Source of the DNA: Spirochaetales bacterium
GTDB taxonomy: Bacteria; Spirochaetota; Leptospiria; Leptospirales; Leptonemataceae
Assembly: GCA_015075425.1 (NCBI GenBank)
Contig: JABTUL010000001.1
Location: 1,116,001-1,180,000, forward strand
Direction of reading: 5' to 3'
Length of the DNA: 64,000 nt
Below, piece by piece: positions 45,277 to 54,259 of this stretch (positions within the stretch are counted from its first letter, which is position 1; each line of letters starts with the position of its first letter). The notes beneath the pieces are model-generated. The model was not told the origin of the DNA, searched no databases, and was given only the letters and a program-made list of their open reading frames with translations. The position numbers and the translations under genes were made by a program.

Positions 45277-47538
45277 GTGGGCCTCCTTTCGCGATCCCTT
45301 GCCCTTAAAGAAGAAAAAGAACCCGTTGCCGAAGTCCAGGGGCAGGGTTTGCTGGCACGGGCATCGGCCTGGCGGATGGGTGCGCGTACTTTCGATGCCG
45401 CGCCTCCGGCCACCGGACTGCTGCGTCGGGCCATGGCGCTCCGGGAAGGAGTCCGTGGTCTGCGGGCCCGGGCCATGGAGTTTGCTCGCGGCAACACGGC
45501 ACCGGCCAGTGAATCGGAGAGTGAAACAACCGCAACCGCTCCGGTCAGCAAACCGGAGAGTGGACTTTTAGCCCGGGCCATGCAGGCGCAGAAGGCCGGA
45601 GAGCTCAATGCTCCGGTCCCGGTGGAACCAACTTTGGGCGAGCCAGCATTTAACGAACCAGCATTTAACGAACCAGCATTTAACGAACCAGCATTTAACG
45701 AACCAGCATTTGACGAACCAGCATTTGACGGGCCAGCATTTGAAGAGCCTGCATTCGAGGAGCCTGCATTCGACGAGCCTGCACTTAGCGAACCAGCACT
45801 GAACGAACCAGCATTTGATGAGCCTGCCCCTGCCGTGTCTTCTTTCGACGCATCGGCTTTTGACCGGCCATCTCTTGACGAACCCGCCTCCGATCCGGGC
45901 TGGGAGCTGCCAGAATCTGTGGCCGACGCATTTGATGAAGAACCGGACCCCTTTGTCCGCTGGAAGGAAGAAGCCTCCGAGCAGGTGGAAGAGAAGCTGC
46001 TGGAGAAGCCGGCAAAAGTCACCTCCGGAGATACTTTTCTGTTTGCCGATGAAGGCACAACAACGGTCCCCGAAGATCAACACATTGCCAGCCAGAAGAA
46101 AATTGATAATTATCTTGCACTGTTCGATATTACCCGCGAAATCAATGCCCTGGATTCTCTGGAAGATCTCTGGGACGCCGTGCTCTATGCCATCCTTGGT
46201 CAGATGGGCTCCGATAGCATTGCCATCTTTGCTGGCTCAGTCCAGGATCCGCGCATTTTTGAACCGGTGGCAGCAACCGGACTGGAACTGAGGGCGGATT
46301 GGGTGCTGAGCCCCGGAGATCCTCTCTATGAAAGTCTGGCGCAAAAGGAAGGCGTTCGTTATGTGGCGGAGTTTGAGGCACAGGCCCTTTCGCCTCTGGA
46401 ACGAGAGATTATCGACAGAGGGCGCTTTAAGATCTTCGCTCCGCTGTGGAACCACGGTGCCATGTATGGCATCGTGATGCTCGGGGAACAACTTTCCGGT
46501 GATGATTATGCCGTGGAAGACCTGGAGTATTTAACTCTGCTGGGTGCGGTGGCGGCCGCCGGGCTGGATCGATTGCGTGCTCGCGAAGAATTTGCCATCT
46601 CCACACAAGAGCTGCGCCGACGAACCGATCTGCATCAACAGATTTTTGCTTTCTCGCGGGCCACGTCTGCGGCGCGAAGCCTCGATGAACTTTATGATTT
46701 GTTGCTGTCGCGATTGGAGAAGACTTTCGCAGTGGAGTCTTTTTCCCTGGTGCTGCTCAGTCCGGCACAGAGAACCTATCGGATTTTTGGCGGGAATGCC
46801 ATAAGCCCTCAGAGCATGGAGAAGTTTCAGCTATCAAGTGATTCGGAATTGGTGAGCATGATTTCGAACGTAACACATATCTATGAAGTGACGGCTTTTC
46901 GCGACAATGCGGAAATTCAGAGCTGTTATACAAACGATGATCTTTCGCTCATGCAGCAGTACTGGGTTTTGCCCCTGATCAATCTGAACTGGCTCGTGGG
47001 CTTTGTTACTGTCCATCGTCTGAGCCGACCCTGGGATGCAACCGAACGTGAGCTTGCTGTGACTCTTGTGGAAATCATGGCTCCAGCTTTTGCCAATGCT
47101 ATCATTCTCAAAGAAAGGGAATCGATTTTCCGGGATCCGTTCAGTCCGCTGGAAGATCGGTTACGTATTGAACTCGATCGGGCCCGGGAATTCAGTTCGC
47201 CTCTGTGTTTGATTGATTTTCGAGTGAAAAATATCAAGCGATTGCTCGCGTTGAATCCCAAAGAGGAGATGAGTCGATTTTTGCTTTCACTGAGTCGGGC
47301 GACCGGTGGATTTCTTCTGGAAGGCGATTTTTTAACCCGCATTGGACAGGGACGATTTGCCATTCTGCTACCCGGCCGCACAAAAGCCGAAGCCGGTATT
47401 TTCAGTGAGAAGCTTCAGTCGGAGCTCCGCCGCTTGCGACTGATGGCCTCTTCCCCTGTGGAAGCTCAGTATTCCTGTAAGATTCATTCAAACCAGGAGA
47501 TCCCGGGTGCCGAGCAGATGCTTGCCTTGCTGGAATAA
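45277..47538 (+). CDS. GAF-GAF-degenerate-GGDEF protein with N-terminal motif repeats
   Basis: 753 residues. Residues 2-104 carry five copies of a basic amphipathic motif, GLLxRAxxx: positions 2, 24, 47, 61 (GLRARAMEF) and 96. Residues 122-186 are 13 copies of a five-residue unit EPAF(N/D/E). Two GAF-like domains follow (about 270-415 and 440-600), and a C-terminal region in GGDEF style where the signature reads GQGRF in LTRIGQGRFAILLPG, so it cannot make c-di-GMP. No membrane segment. It could be a cytosolic sensor-scaffold. The basic GLLxRA repeats may dock on the acidic repeats of the preceding protein (inference). GTG start with a perfect ribosome site. Confidence 0.72.
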   Translation: MGLLSRSLALKEEKEPVAEVQGQGLLARASAWRMGARTFDAAPPATGLLRRAMALREGVRGLRARAMEFARGNTAPASESESETTATAPVSKPESGLLARAMQAQKAGELNAPVPVEPTLGEPAFNEPAFNEPAFNEPAFNEPAFDEPAFDGPAFEEPAFEEPAFDEPALSEPALNEPAFDEPAPAVSSFDASAFDRPSLDEPASDPGWELPESVADAFDEEPDPFVRWKEEASEQVEEKLLEKPAKVTSGDTFLFADEGTTTVPEDQHIASQKKIDNYLALFDITREINALDSLEDLWDAVLYAILGQMGSDSIAIFAGSVQDPRIFEPVAATGLELRADWVLSPGDPLYESLAQKEGVRYVAEFEAQALSPLEREIIDRGRFKIFAPLWNHGAMYGIVMLGEQLSGDDYAVEDLEYLTLLGAVAAAGLDRLRAREEFAISTQELRRRTDLHQQIFAFSRATSAARSLDELYDLLLSRLEKTFAVESFSLVLLSPAQRTYRIFGGNAISPQSMEKFQLSSDSELVSMISNVTHIYEVTAFRDNAEIQSCYTNDDLSLMQQYWVLPLINLNWLVGFVTVHRLSRPWDATERELAVTLVEIMAPAFANAIILKERESIFRDPFSPLEDRLRIELDRAREFSSPLCLIDFRVKNIKRLLALNPKEEMSRFLLSLSRATGGFLLEGDFLTRIGQGRFAILLPGRTKAEAGIFSEKLQSELRRLRLMASSPVEAQYSCKIHSNQEIPGAEQMLALLE
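45640..45834 (+). repeat. 15-base tandem repeat (VNTR) inside the GAF protein gene
   Basis: Thirteen in-frame 15-base units (consensus gaaccagcatttaac) encode EPAF(N/D/E). The first five are nearly identical and later ones diverge, as expected for recent slippage at one end. Copy number is likely to vary between strains. The repeat also keeps open long frames on the opposite strand, which are not genes. Confidence 0.9.
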
Positions 47539-47552
47539 TCTGCATTATAGAA

Positions 47553-47840
47553 ATGCTTGTAATGCAAGACAAAGACGGAAAAACGTCCCCGGTGTGCTGG
47601 GAGGTCTACATGATCCAGACCAGAAAAGGTCGGCTGTATACCGGAATCTCCACCGATCCGGAGCGCCGCTTTGCCCAGCATGCACGCGGTCAGGGAGCGC
47701 GCTACTTCCGGTTTGATCGGCCGGAACGCATTGTGTTTCGAGAGACCTGTGCGGATCGTTCGCGGGCTTTGCAGCGGGAGGCGGAACTCAAAAAACTATC
47801 GCGGCGGGCCAAAGAAAAACTCCTGGAGTGTCTTTTGTGA
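47553..47840 (+). CDS. GIY-YIG-domain protein (UPF0213/YhbQ-like)
   Basis: 95 residues. The GIY-YIG core is VYMIQTRKGRLYTGIS, then DPERRFAQHARGQGARY and REAELKKLSRRAKEKL. This is the small single-domain family (YhbQ). Nuclease activity is possible: the Tyr pair and an Arg are kept; the family's usual Glu appears in AELKKL. The first ~12 residues are uncertain; an ATG at 47562 is an alternative. Its end overlaps the lipoprotein gene by 13 bases. Confidence 0.85.
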   Translation: MLVMQDKDGKTSPVCWEVYMIQTRKGRLYTGISTDPERRFAQHARGQGARYFRFDRPERIVFRETCADRSRALQREAELKKLSRRAKEKLLECLL

Positions 47841-48394
47841 TTCGACTTCTTTTTATCCTTCTTTTATTGCAGTGTGCTTCGCCGTCACGCTTGAGTACGA
47901 GCTATGACCCCGAGCAGCCGCTCTATCCAGTGGCTGACGATGATGCATTTTTCCGCTTCAAGCCGGCAAAAGAGGAAGTTTTCAGGGTTTTGATTTCCCG
48001 CGAAAACTACCAGATCCGGCAAATTGCAGAAAAAGATGAAATCAAAAGGCGCAGAGATGTTGAAGGCGATCGGGCCGCCATCGAAGTGTTTTCCAGGTTT
48101 CATGATCGTTATGCTTTCAAAGACTGGATCATGACAGCCACTCTGCGCGTACGGCTTAATCCGCAAACCGGGAACCTGGAAAATCTGGAATTTGTTTCCA
48201 CAGAGAATCCAACTACCTGGCAATTCGGTAAACTGGTTCAGAATGATTTTGCCCGCTATCGCTTTGATCACCCGGGCCAGGTCAGGTCGCGCAATTTTCG
48301 CGTTCGTTATGAGTTACGTATCAAGCGCAGTGCCGGGATGACTGATGAAGAGGCCCGGGAAAGGGCGCTTGAGTTTTTGCGAGGCGAACTCTAA
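47828..48394 (+). CDS. Lipoprotein, unknown
   Basis: 188 residues with a short signal peptide and a relaxed spirochaete lipobox (LLLLQCAS, Cys at about 16). The rest is a predicted beta-rich domain (IMTATLRVRLNPQTG and FRVRYELRIKRS) with no recognised family. GTG start; another GTG three codons later is also possible. Its gene overlaps the GIY-YIG gene. Confidence 0.65.
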   Translation: MSFVIRLLFILLLLQCASPSRLSTSYDPEQPLYPVADDDAFFRFKPAKEEVFRVLISRENYQIRQIAEKDEIKRRRDVEGDRAAIEVFSRFHDRYAFKDWIMTATLRVRLNPQTGNLENLEFVSTENPTTWQFGKLVQNDFARYRFDHPGQVRSRNFRVRYELRIKRSAGMTDEEARERALEFLRGEL

Positions 48395-48395
48395 A

Positions 48396-49046
48396 TTGCT
48401 CCTGGTCATTCCATTCTCTCTCAGCCTGCTCATGGCCCTTGCAGGCTTTTTGGCTCTTGGCCTGCTGGGAGTGACCCTTTACATCCTTATTCTTAAGCCT
48501 GCCCGGGAAGCGCTCGCTGATACTTTAAGTCCGCCGCCGCGAGAGGGGTCAGAAGAAGAAATTACCATTACAACGGGCAGAATCCGTACTATGGGTATTG
48601 GACAGATCGATTCTGATTTCAAAACCCGAATGCATGGCATCAAAGAGGATCATCTGGTAATCAAGTTACGTCGGGATCCAGAGGTGGAAAGCTATACCAT
48701 TTCGCTGTCTCCAGGCGGTCCCGTATTCTATCGTGCTCCGCATCAAAAGACATTTGAGCTGATGAGTGGTGCGGAAAGTTTTGAATCCAGTGAATTGATC
48801 GGTCATCCGGCAGTATTGCGCTTGGCCGCTCTGGTCCGGGACCATCGCCCGATTCAGTTTGTGGAGTTCGAGATGTCTACCCGGTTTTACATCAACAATT
48901 CCGGTGAAGAAAAGATGAAATTTTTATTGAAAATAAACAAGATTTATCCGTCCATTGATCTGGATTCAAGGGATAAGCGCGGGGTTTTTCTTTTTGGCCG
49001 GCTCAAGCGGGAAGGTCCGGAGGACGCGGACAGTGCTGCAGCCTGA
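48396..49046 (+). CDS. Membrane-anchored protein, unknown
   Basis: About 216 residues. One or two N-terminal membrane helices (PFSLSLLMALAGFLALGLLG, VTLYILIL) and a soluble domain of mixed alpha/beta character. No family known. The TTG at 48396, one base after the previous stop, is preferred: an ATG at 48345 would lie 50 bases inside the lipoprotein gene. It overlaps thrC by 14 bases. Confidence 0.55.
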   Translation: MLLVIPFSLSLLMALAGFLALGLLGVTLYILILKPAREALADTLSPPPREGSEEEITITTGRIRTMGIGQIDSDFKTRMHGIKEDHLVIKLRRDPEVESYTISLSPGGPVFYRAPHQKTFELMSGAESFESSELIGHPAVLRLAALVRDHRPIQFVEFEMSTRFYINNSGEEKMKFLLKINKIYPSIDLDSRDKRGVFLFGRLKREGPEDADSAAA

Positions 49047-50349
49047 ACTGAAGACCTGGCTGCAATGCCTGGACTGTGAGCGGTCGTATCCCATTGATGA
49101 AGTTGTGTTTTCCTGCCAGTGCGGTGGTCTTCTGGACGTTCGCCATGACCTTTCCCTGATTCGCCAGACTCCGGCAGCGGAATGGAAGGAACATTTTGCC
49201 GGCCGGATGGGCGATTTTTCCCTGAAAGAAAGCTCTTCCGGGGTCTGGGCCTTTAAGGAATGGGTCCTGCCCGGTTTGCCGCCCCGATCGATCGTAAGTC
49301 TTGGCGAGGGTCGCACTCCGCTTTTGCCCGTGCGCGGCTACAATGAGCAGGAGGGTCTTGAGCTTTTGATCAAGCAGTGCGGTGTATCTCACTCCGGATC
49401 GTTTAAGGATCTGGGAATGACCGTACTTGTCAGTCATGTCCATGCTTTGCGAAAGGCGGGCAAGGATATACGCATGATTGCCTGCGCATCCACAGGCGAT
49501 ACAAGCGCTGCTCTTGCGGTCTACGCAGCTTCTGCCGGCATCCCATCCTGTGTTTTTTTACCTGCCGGGAAAATCTCACCGGCGCAACTGGTTCAGCCGC
49601 TGGCCGCCGGCTCGCTGGTCCTCAGTCTCGATACGGACTTTGACGGCTGCATGCAAATCGTTCAAGAAATCACAAAAGATTCCGGACTGTACCTGGCCAA
49701 TTCCATGAATCCTTTCCGGCTGGAAGGTCAGAAAACCATCGCTTTTGAAATCGCTCTGCAACTGGACTGGGAGCTGCCGGACTGGATCATCATTCCTGGG
49801 GGGAATCTGGGTAATGTCAGCGCTCTGGGGGAGGGCCTCTTAATGCTCCGGGCTGCCGGGCTTGTAGAGCGACTACCGCGGATTTGTGTGGCTCAGGCCA
49901 GCGCCGCCGACCCCCTGTACCGAAGTTTCCAGACCGGTTACGCCGGTTTTGAACCTTTTCCCGCGAAAAAAACACATGCCTCGGCCATCCAGATAGGCAA
50001 TCCGGTCAGCTACAAAAGAGCGATCCGCGCCCTGCGCGCCCTTGAGGGTTTTGTGGAAACCGTCCTCGAAGAAGAACTTACCCATGCGGCATCCTTCTTT
50101 GATCAGTATGGTTTTTTCCATGATCCGCACACGGGTGTGGCGCTCGGAGCTTTTCTCAAATTAAAAGCCAGCGGTAAAATTGTCCGCGGTGATCGTGTTG
50201 TGGTTATAAGTACAGCACATGGCCTGAAATTTTCCGAATTCAAAACTGCCTCTGTGCTTGGAAAAATCGAAGGGGGCCTGGCTAATCTGCCCGTTGATCT
50301 GCCCGCAGATGCGAATGCCGTTCGCAAGGTTATTCTGGAGAGACTTTGA
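49033..50349 (+). CDS. thrC: Threonine synthase
   Basis: 438 residues, PLP-dependent fold type II. An N-terminal zinc ribbon-like Cys motif (CLDCERSYPIDE, SCQCGG) precedes the core; the PLP Lys is in SHSGSFKDLGMT and the phosphate loop in CASTGDTSAALAVYA. It converts O-phosphohomoserine to threonine. The start is a GTG at 49033 with GGAGGA upstream, giving LQPELKTWLQC right after it. Earlier in-frame codons lie in the previous gene. The TTG start of the next gene overlaps its stop by 4 bases. Confidence 0.9.
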   Translation: MLQPELKTWLQCLDCERSYPIDEVVFSCQCGGLLDVRHDLSLIRQTPAAEWKEHFAGRMGDFSLKESSSGVWAFKEWVLPGLPPRSIVSLGEGRTPLLPVRGYNEQEGLELLIKQCGVSHSGSFKDLGMTVLVSHVHALRKAGKDIRMIACASTGDTSAALAVYAASAGIPSCVFLPAGKISPAQLVQPLAAGSLVLSLDTDFDGCMQIVQEITKDSGLYLANSMNPFRLEGQKTIAFEIALQLDWELPDWIIIPGGNLGNVSALGEGLLMLRAAGLVERLPRICVAQASAADPLYRSFQTGYAGFEPFPAKKTHASAIQIGNPVSYKRAIRALRALEGFVETVLEEELTHAASFFDQYGFFHDPHTGVALGAFLKLKASGKIVRGDRVVVISTAHGLKFSEFKTASVLGKIEGGLANLPVDLPADANAVRKVILERL

Positions 50350-51092
50350 ATTCCGGACTCTTGCAGGAAGCGCTCCGAACGGGCCGGGAAATTCAGCTCC
50401 GTTCCTATGTGCTGCGCGATCAGGGTGAGCAGAAACTGGAGTGGATCATTCATGGAATCCTGAACCACTACGGTCAGGCGGATTCCGCCGGACCCATCCA
50501 TGCAGCGATTCGGGAGATTGTTCAGAATGCCTCCAAAGCAAATTTGAAGCGAATTCTTTTTGCCGAGCGCGGGCTGAACGTGGAGAATTCCCTGGACTAT
50601 GAAGCAGGGATGAGCATTTTTAAGGAGCACCTGGTAAAATCTGAGCTGGCTCGTTATCGCCCCCGCCTGGAGGCGCTGGGTATGCAGTTTGAAGTCTCTT
50701 TTTTGCATTCCTCGCAAGTGCTGATCGTCAGTGTTGTGAACCATTTCCCTCTTATGCCGGCGGAGGAGCGGCGCATTCGGGAAAAGTTTCAGCAATCGCG
50801 CAGTCTTGACAATTTATACGATTTTTTTATTCAGTATGGTGACGCCACAGAAGGGGCTGGCATGGGTATTGCTATGGTTGAGATTCTTCTGGAGCAGGCG
50901 GGCCTCGATCGGCATAATTTTGTCCTGTATTCCACCGGCGGAAAGACCATTGCCCGTCTGGTTCTACCCTTTCAACCAGCCTACCGGACACCGCGGCAGC
51001 AATTTGCCGATCTGCTTACTGCGGGCTATAGCCCGGAAGAACTGCGGCAGCAGGTGCGGCTCGGGAATGTCCGTTTGACCTATCTCTCCTGA
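50346..51092 (+). CDS. Orphan GHKL (histidine-kinase-like) ATPase protein, copy 2
   Basis: 248 residues; paralogue of the protein at 782-1447. N box REIVQNASKANLKRILF (about 57-73), G box FIQYGDATEGAGMGIAMVEI (about 160-179), and a conserved IARLVLPFQPAY end. No DHp, sensor or membrane part. The extra ~45 N-terminal residues and the C-terminal PRQQFADLLT stretch differ. TTG start inside the thrC stop (TTGA). It leads the FapA-2/CheR gene group, so it may regulate that unit (inference). Confidence 0.75.
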   Translation: MNSGLLQEALRTGREIQLRSYVLRDQGEQKLEWIIHGILNHYGQADSAGPIHAAIREIVQNASKANLKRILFAERGLNVENSLDYEAGMSIFKEHLVKSELARYRPRLEALGMQFEVSFLHSSQVLIVSVVNHFPLMPAEERRIREKFQQSRSLDNLYDFFIQYGDATEGAGMGIAMVEILLEQAGLDRHNFVLYSTGGKTIARLVLPFQPAYRTPRQQFADLLTAGYSPEELRQQVRLGNVRLTYLS

Positions 51093-51097
51093 AAAGA

Positions 51098-51120
51098 CTT
51101 GCCGCTCAGAAGCAGGCAAG
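51098..51120 (+). promoter_or_regulatory. Hairpin between the orphan ATPase and FapA-2
   Basis: CTTGCC (51098-51103) and GGCAAG (51115-51120) pair perfectly over an 11-base loop, 13 bases before the FapA-2 ATG. No U-tract follows, so a translational or mRNA-stability role is more likely than termination. Function is inferred from position only. Confidence 0.3.
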
Positions 51121-51133
51121 GCAGACTAACTCT

Positions 51134-53086
51134 ATGGACCGGTTGAAGGCGGCTCTTCTGGATGTGGAACAGCAGACCACGACAGAAGTCCGCGATCGTG
51201 TTGAAGTTGTCGGGCAGAGTATTGCCTCATGCCTGAATCGCGGCGCCCTGTACCTGAACGTGGACCTTTCCCGGCTGGATTATGAAATTCTGGAAAAAGG
51301 AAAGAAATCTTTCCTCAGTCCGCGGCCTTACCGCATTCTTGTAACCCTTTTACCGGAGGAGGACCGCTATCAGGAACTTGAGGAGCTGTCGGAAAAACTG
51401 GGAGTCGGTGGCCGGCTCTTAAGTGAGGAGCTGGATCAATTTGTCACTCCGCGGCATATGGACGGGCGCGTACTGGTGCGAATCTACCGCGCCGGATGTT
51501 TTATGACAGTCTTTCCGCCTCTGGGTCATGGTGCAAGCGTCACTCTGGATATGGCATTGCTGCGCATCCAGCAGATGGGTGTGCAAAATTTTGATCGAGC
51601 GGTGGTGGAAAGGGCGATTCAGGAAAAAAGTGGTGAACCCACTAAAATTGGAAAGTACGAGCCGCGCCCGGAAAACGATTCCACCGTAAAAGTGGAAATA
51701 TCTGCGGATGAAATGAAGGCCATCATCAAGGTCACGCCGCAGAAGCCCGGCGGGCGGCATCTGGAAGTCAGTGATATTGTGAATGCGCTCAAGTCCTATG
51801 GAGTTGTTCTGGGATTCAAAGAAGATGAAATCCATAAGGCGCTGGTGGAAGACCGGTATATGGAGGAGATTATCGCTGCTGAAGGCATTCCGGCCCGGCA
51901 CGGCCAGGATGCGTACATCGATTACAAGGTCCAGATTAAAAAAGATGAAATAAAATTTGAAGAAGATTCCCAGGGTCGGGTAGATTTCAAGAAAATGAAC
52001 CTGGTAGAAAATGTTGTAGTTGGACAGATCCTGGCTGAGAAGCATCCGGCCACCCGTGGCGAGCCAGGACGTACTCTCATGAATCGGTACGTCGAGGCAA
52101 GAGATGGTCGCGATATAGAACTCAAACAGGGTAAGGGCACGATTCTGTCGGAAGAAAAAGACCGACTGATAGCGGAAATCAACGGTCAGGTGGTCTACTC
52201 CAATGGAAAGCTGTCTGTGGAACCGGTATTTCGTGTTGTGGGGGACGTTGGTCCCAAAACCGGTAACATCATGTTTCTGGGTTCCGTGCAGATCGGTGGC
52301 AGTGTTCTTGATAACTATGAAGTCAAAGCAGCCGGAAACGTGGAGGTGGGTGGTTCGGTACAGAAAGCTCGCATTGAAGCGGAGGGCGACATCATTGTCA
52401 AGGCCGGGATTCTGGGAAAAGATGAAGCCTACGTGGAAAGCACAGGCGGGTCCTTGCTTGCCAAATTCGTTCAGTCGGCTCAGGTGAAGGTAGCCCAGGA
52501 TGTTGTTGTTCAGGAAGGAATCCTGCATTCTCGCGTGGAGGCAGGCAACACCATACTCTGCAATGGTCGCCGCGCTCAGATTGTTGGCGGAAGTATCCGG
52601 GCCACAAAGGAAGTCCGGGCGCGAATGATTGGTTCACAGGCCTACACGCCAACGGAAGTTGTGGTGGGCATCGACCCGCGAGTTCTATCGCAAGCAGAGG
52701 AACTGCAGCGCATGCTCACGGAAAATGAAGATCGCGGCCGGAAGCTGCAGAAGGAGATTGCCACGCTGGAGGCTCGCTACAAATCCGATCCAGATGGTTT
52801 TTCTCCGGAGCAAAAGGATAAGCTTGATGCGGATCGTGCCACTCAGAAAAAATTGAACGACAAGATTACGGATATTAAACAGGAAGTGGCCCAACTGGAA
52901 GAATACATGCAAACGCTCGGTGCGGAAGGGAAGGTTCATGCGGAAAAGGAACTCTTTCCGGGCGTTGTCGTCACCATTCGGGATGCCACGCAAAACATTT
53001 CCGATAGTTACAAAGCGGTTACTTTGCGTTACGATAACAAATATGTAAAAATTGATAAACTGGAAAAAGCGGAGAAACGCAGATGA
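51134..53086 (+). CDS. FapA (DUF342) family protein, copy 2
   Basis: 650 residues. An N-terminal ~180-residue region starts with helices and a KH-like part (residues around 40-110). Two FapA domains of beta-helix turns follow (GGSVLDNYEVKAAGNVEVGG, VESTGGSLLAKFVQ), then a coiled coil (QAEELQRMLTENEDRGRKLQ, about 535-605) and a C-terminal domain similar to copy 1 (LFPGVVVTIRDA). It is longer than copy 1 mainly at the N-terminus. Such proteins connect to flagella or cell polarity in other groups. ATG start; the stop overlaps the next gene by 4 bases. Confidence 0.78.
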   Translation: MDRLKAALLDVEQQTTTEVRDRVEVVGQSIASCLNRGALYLNVDLSRLDYEILEKGKKSFLSPRPYRILVTLLPEEDRYQELEELSEKLGVGGRLLSEELDQFVTPRHMDGRVLVRIYRAGCFMTVFPPLGHGASVTLDMALLRIQQMGVQNFDRAVVERAIQEKSGEPTKIGKYEPRPENDSTVKVEISADEMKAIIKVTPQKPGGRHLEVSDIVNALKSYGVVLGFKEDEIHKALVEDRYMEEIIAAEGIPARHGQDAYIDYKVQIKKDEIKFEEDSQGRVDFKKMNLVENVVVGQILAEKHPATRGEPGRTLMNRYVEARDGRDIELKQGKGTILSEEKDRLIAEINGQVVYSNGKLSVEPVFRVVGDVGPKTGNIMFLGSVQIGGSVLDNYEVKAAGNVEVGGSVQKARIEAEGDIIVKAGILGKDEAYVESTGGSLLAKFVQSAQVKVAQDVVVQEGILHSRVEAGNTILCNGRRAQIVGGSIRATKEVRARMIGSQAYTPTEVVVGIDPRVLSQAEELQRMLTENEDRGRKLQKEIATLEARYKSDPDGFSPEQKDKLDADRATQKKLNDKITDIKQEVAQLEEYMQTLGAEGKVHAEKELFPGVVVTIRDATQNISDSYKAVTLRYDNKYVKIDKLEKAEKRR

Positions 53087-53427
53087 TTCGTCCCCTGGAC
53101 ATGCAGGTGGCGTTGCACGCCCTGCCGGAGCAGGCACGCAGCATCAGTGCCGAACAGGCTGGCTCCATTTATCGTCAGGTAGCTACCCTGGGCCAGGCGC
53201 GCCAGGAAAACCTGGAAAGGACTTCGCGTGTGGCGGAAAGCGCCCAGGCCCAGGCGACGCGCTTTCATCGGGTGGATCCGGACCTTGAGCGGGCCGGGCA
53301 GAGGGGAAAGCATTCGGAAAGAGATGAGCGCGAACGCCGCCCGACTTCCCTGACTCTTTTAAGTCCGGTGATTCGTCGGGCCCTAGAGCAGGAAGATAAA
53401 GGTCTTAACATGGATCTGGTGGCCTGA
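53083..53427 (+). CDS. Small protein, unknown, coupled to FapA-2
   Basis: 114 residues. Opening MIRPLDMQVALHALPEQARS is followed by a Gln/Ala/Arg-rich helical run and a charged segment (ERAGQRGKHSERDERERRP). It ends with a hydrophobic motif LLSPVIRRALEQED. No family that I can name with certainty. The start overlaps FapA-2 by 4 bases and the next start lies one base after its stop, so it is part of the same unit. Confidence 0.55.
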   Translation: MIRPLDMQVALHALPEQARSISAEQAGSIYRQVATLGQARQENLERTSRVAESAQAQATRFHRVDPDLERAGQRGKHSERDERERRPTSLTLLSPVIRRALEQEDKGLNMDLVA

Positions 53428-53428
53428 T

Positions 53429-54259
53429 TTGGAACTGGCAGCTCTTATACTATTCAATCTATTTTGCCTGGTTCTCATGTTTTTCCTGCTGAGCCTGCGT
53501 GTTTCCGCTGCAGAAAAGCGTCTGGAGAATCATTCCCTGGGGAAGCAACTTCAAGACAACGTGCAGGTGGCGCTGGAACTCATTGAGCTGTCCCTTAAGG
53601 AAATGGACCGGAAAAATGCCACTTTCTATCAGCTCACCGAACGGGCTGAAAGGCTGCGGCAATCTCTGGCCTCAGTGGAAAAGCGAGGCCGCAAAAAAAA
53701 GGGGCTGCCTGCCCCGGCTCCGCAAGCACCGGAAGAACCCAGCCCCCTGCCGGCCGCGTATGAGAGATTGCTTGCCGCGGAAGAAAGTGTACGTCTGGAT
53801 CTGAGCTCCCGCCCGCCTGTGGCCACGGCCACAGAAGGGCGGTCTGCCTCGCGCAGTCCTTTCCTCGGGCTTCTGGAAGGAACCGGGCAGTTTGTAATGA
53901 AGCTGTTTGGCGTGAATAAGGATTGGCAGCCCCCCCGACAGCAGCCCGCAGTTTCTGTGAAGCCGGCGGCCGATTTTGCAGACCTACTGGCTGCGAGGCA
54001 AAAGGGCACGGGTCTTGATATTCTTTCCGACGATGAATTTGAGTTGCCCTTTCATTCTCCCGGCTCCGCATCCGATGTGGAGCAGCTTACCCCGGCCGGT
54101 AGGCGCGCTCTGGCCCAGGACATGCTTGCGAGTGGATCTCCGACGATGCGCATAGTTCAGGTTACCGGTCTTTCCCGCGCAGAAGTAGAATTCCTTCAGG
54201 CATTGCCGGTGCGCCCGAACCGACCCCGACGGACCCGGAGGCAGGCAGATGACGGCTGA
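53429..54259 (+). CDS. Membrane-anchored coiled-coil protein with a HTH-like end
   Basis: 276 residues. One N-terminal membrane helix (LILFNLFCLVLMFFLLSL), a coiled coil (ELIELSLKEMDRKNATFYQL), a Pro/Ala-rich linker, and a C-terminal segment ALAQDMLASGSPTMRIVQVT with GLSRAEVEFLQAL that resembles a helix-turn-helix like that of DUF2802. TTG start. Its end overlaps cheR by 11 bases, linking it to chemotaxis. Role unknown. Confidence 0.55.
   Translation: MELAALILFNLFCLVLMFFLLSLRVSAAEKRLENHSLGKQLQDNVQVALELIELSLKEMDRKNATFYQLTERAERLRQSLASVEKRGRKKKGLPAPAPQAPEEPSPLPAAYERLLAAEESVRLDLSSRPPVATATEGRSASRSPFLGLLEGTGQFVMKLFGVNKDWQPPRQQPAVSVKPAADFADLLAARQKGTGLDILSDDEFELPFHSPGSASDVEQLTPAGRRALAQDMLASGSPTMRIVQVTGLSRAEVEFLQALPVRPNRPRRTRRQADDG

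Noticed and set aside
45640-45834. CRISPR array
   Set aside because: Units are 15 bases, directly adjacent, without spacers, and in frame with a protein.
45234-46083. Two long reverse-strand frames over the GAF protein gene
   Set aside because: They exist because the 15-base repeat keeps all frames open; their products are simple repeats (Ser-Asn-Ala-Gly and Phe-Val-Lys-Cys-Trp) and the plus-strand frame has a ribosome site and domains.
51419-52528. A 369-codon reverse-strand frame opposite FapA-2
   Set aside because: It is the complement of a well-supported gene, has no recognisable family or ribosome site, and its product has the biased composition of an antisense frame.
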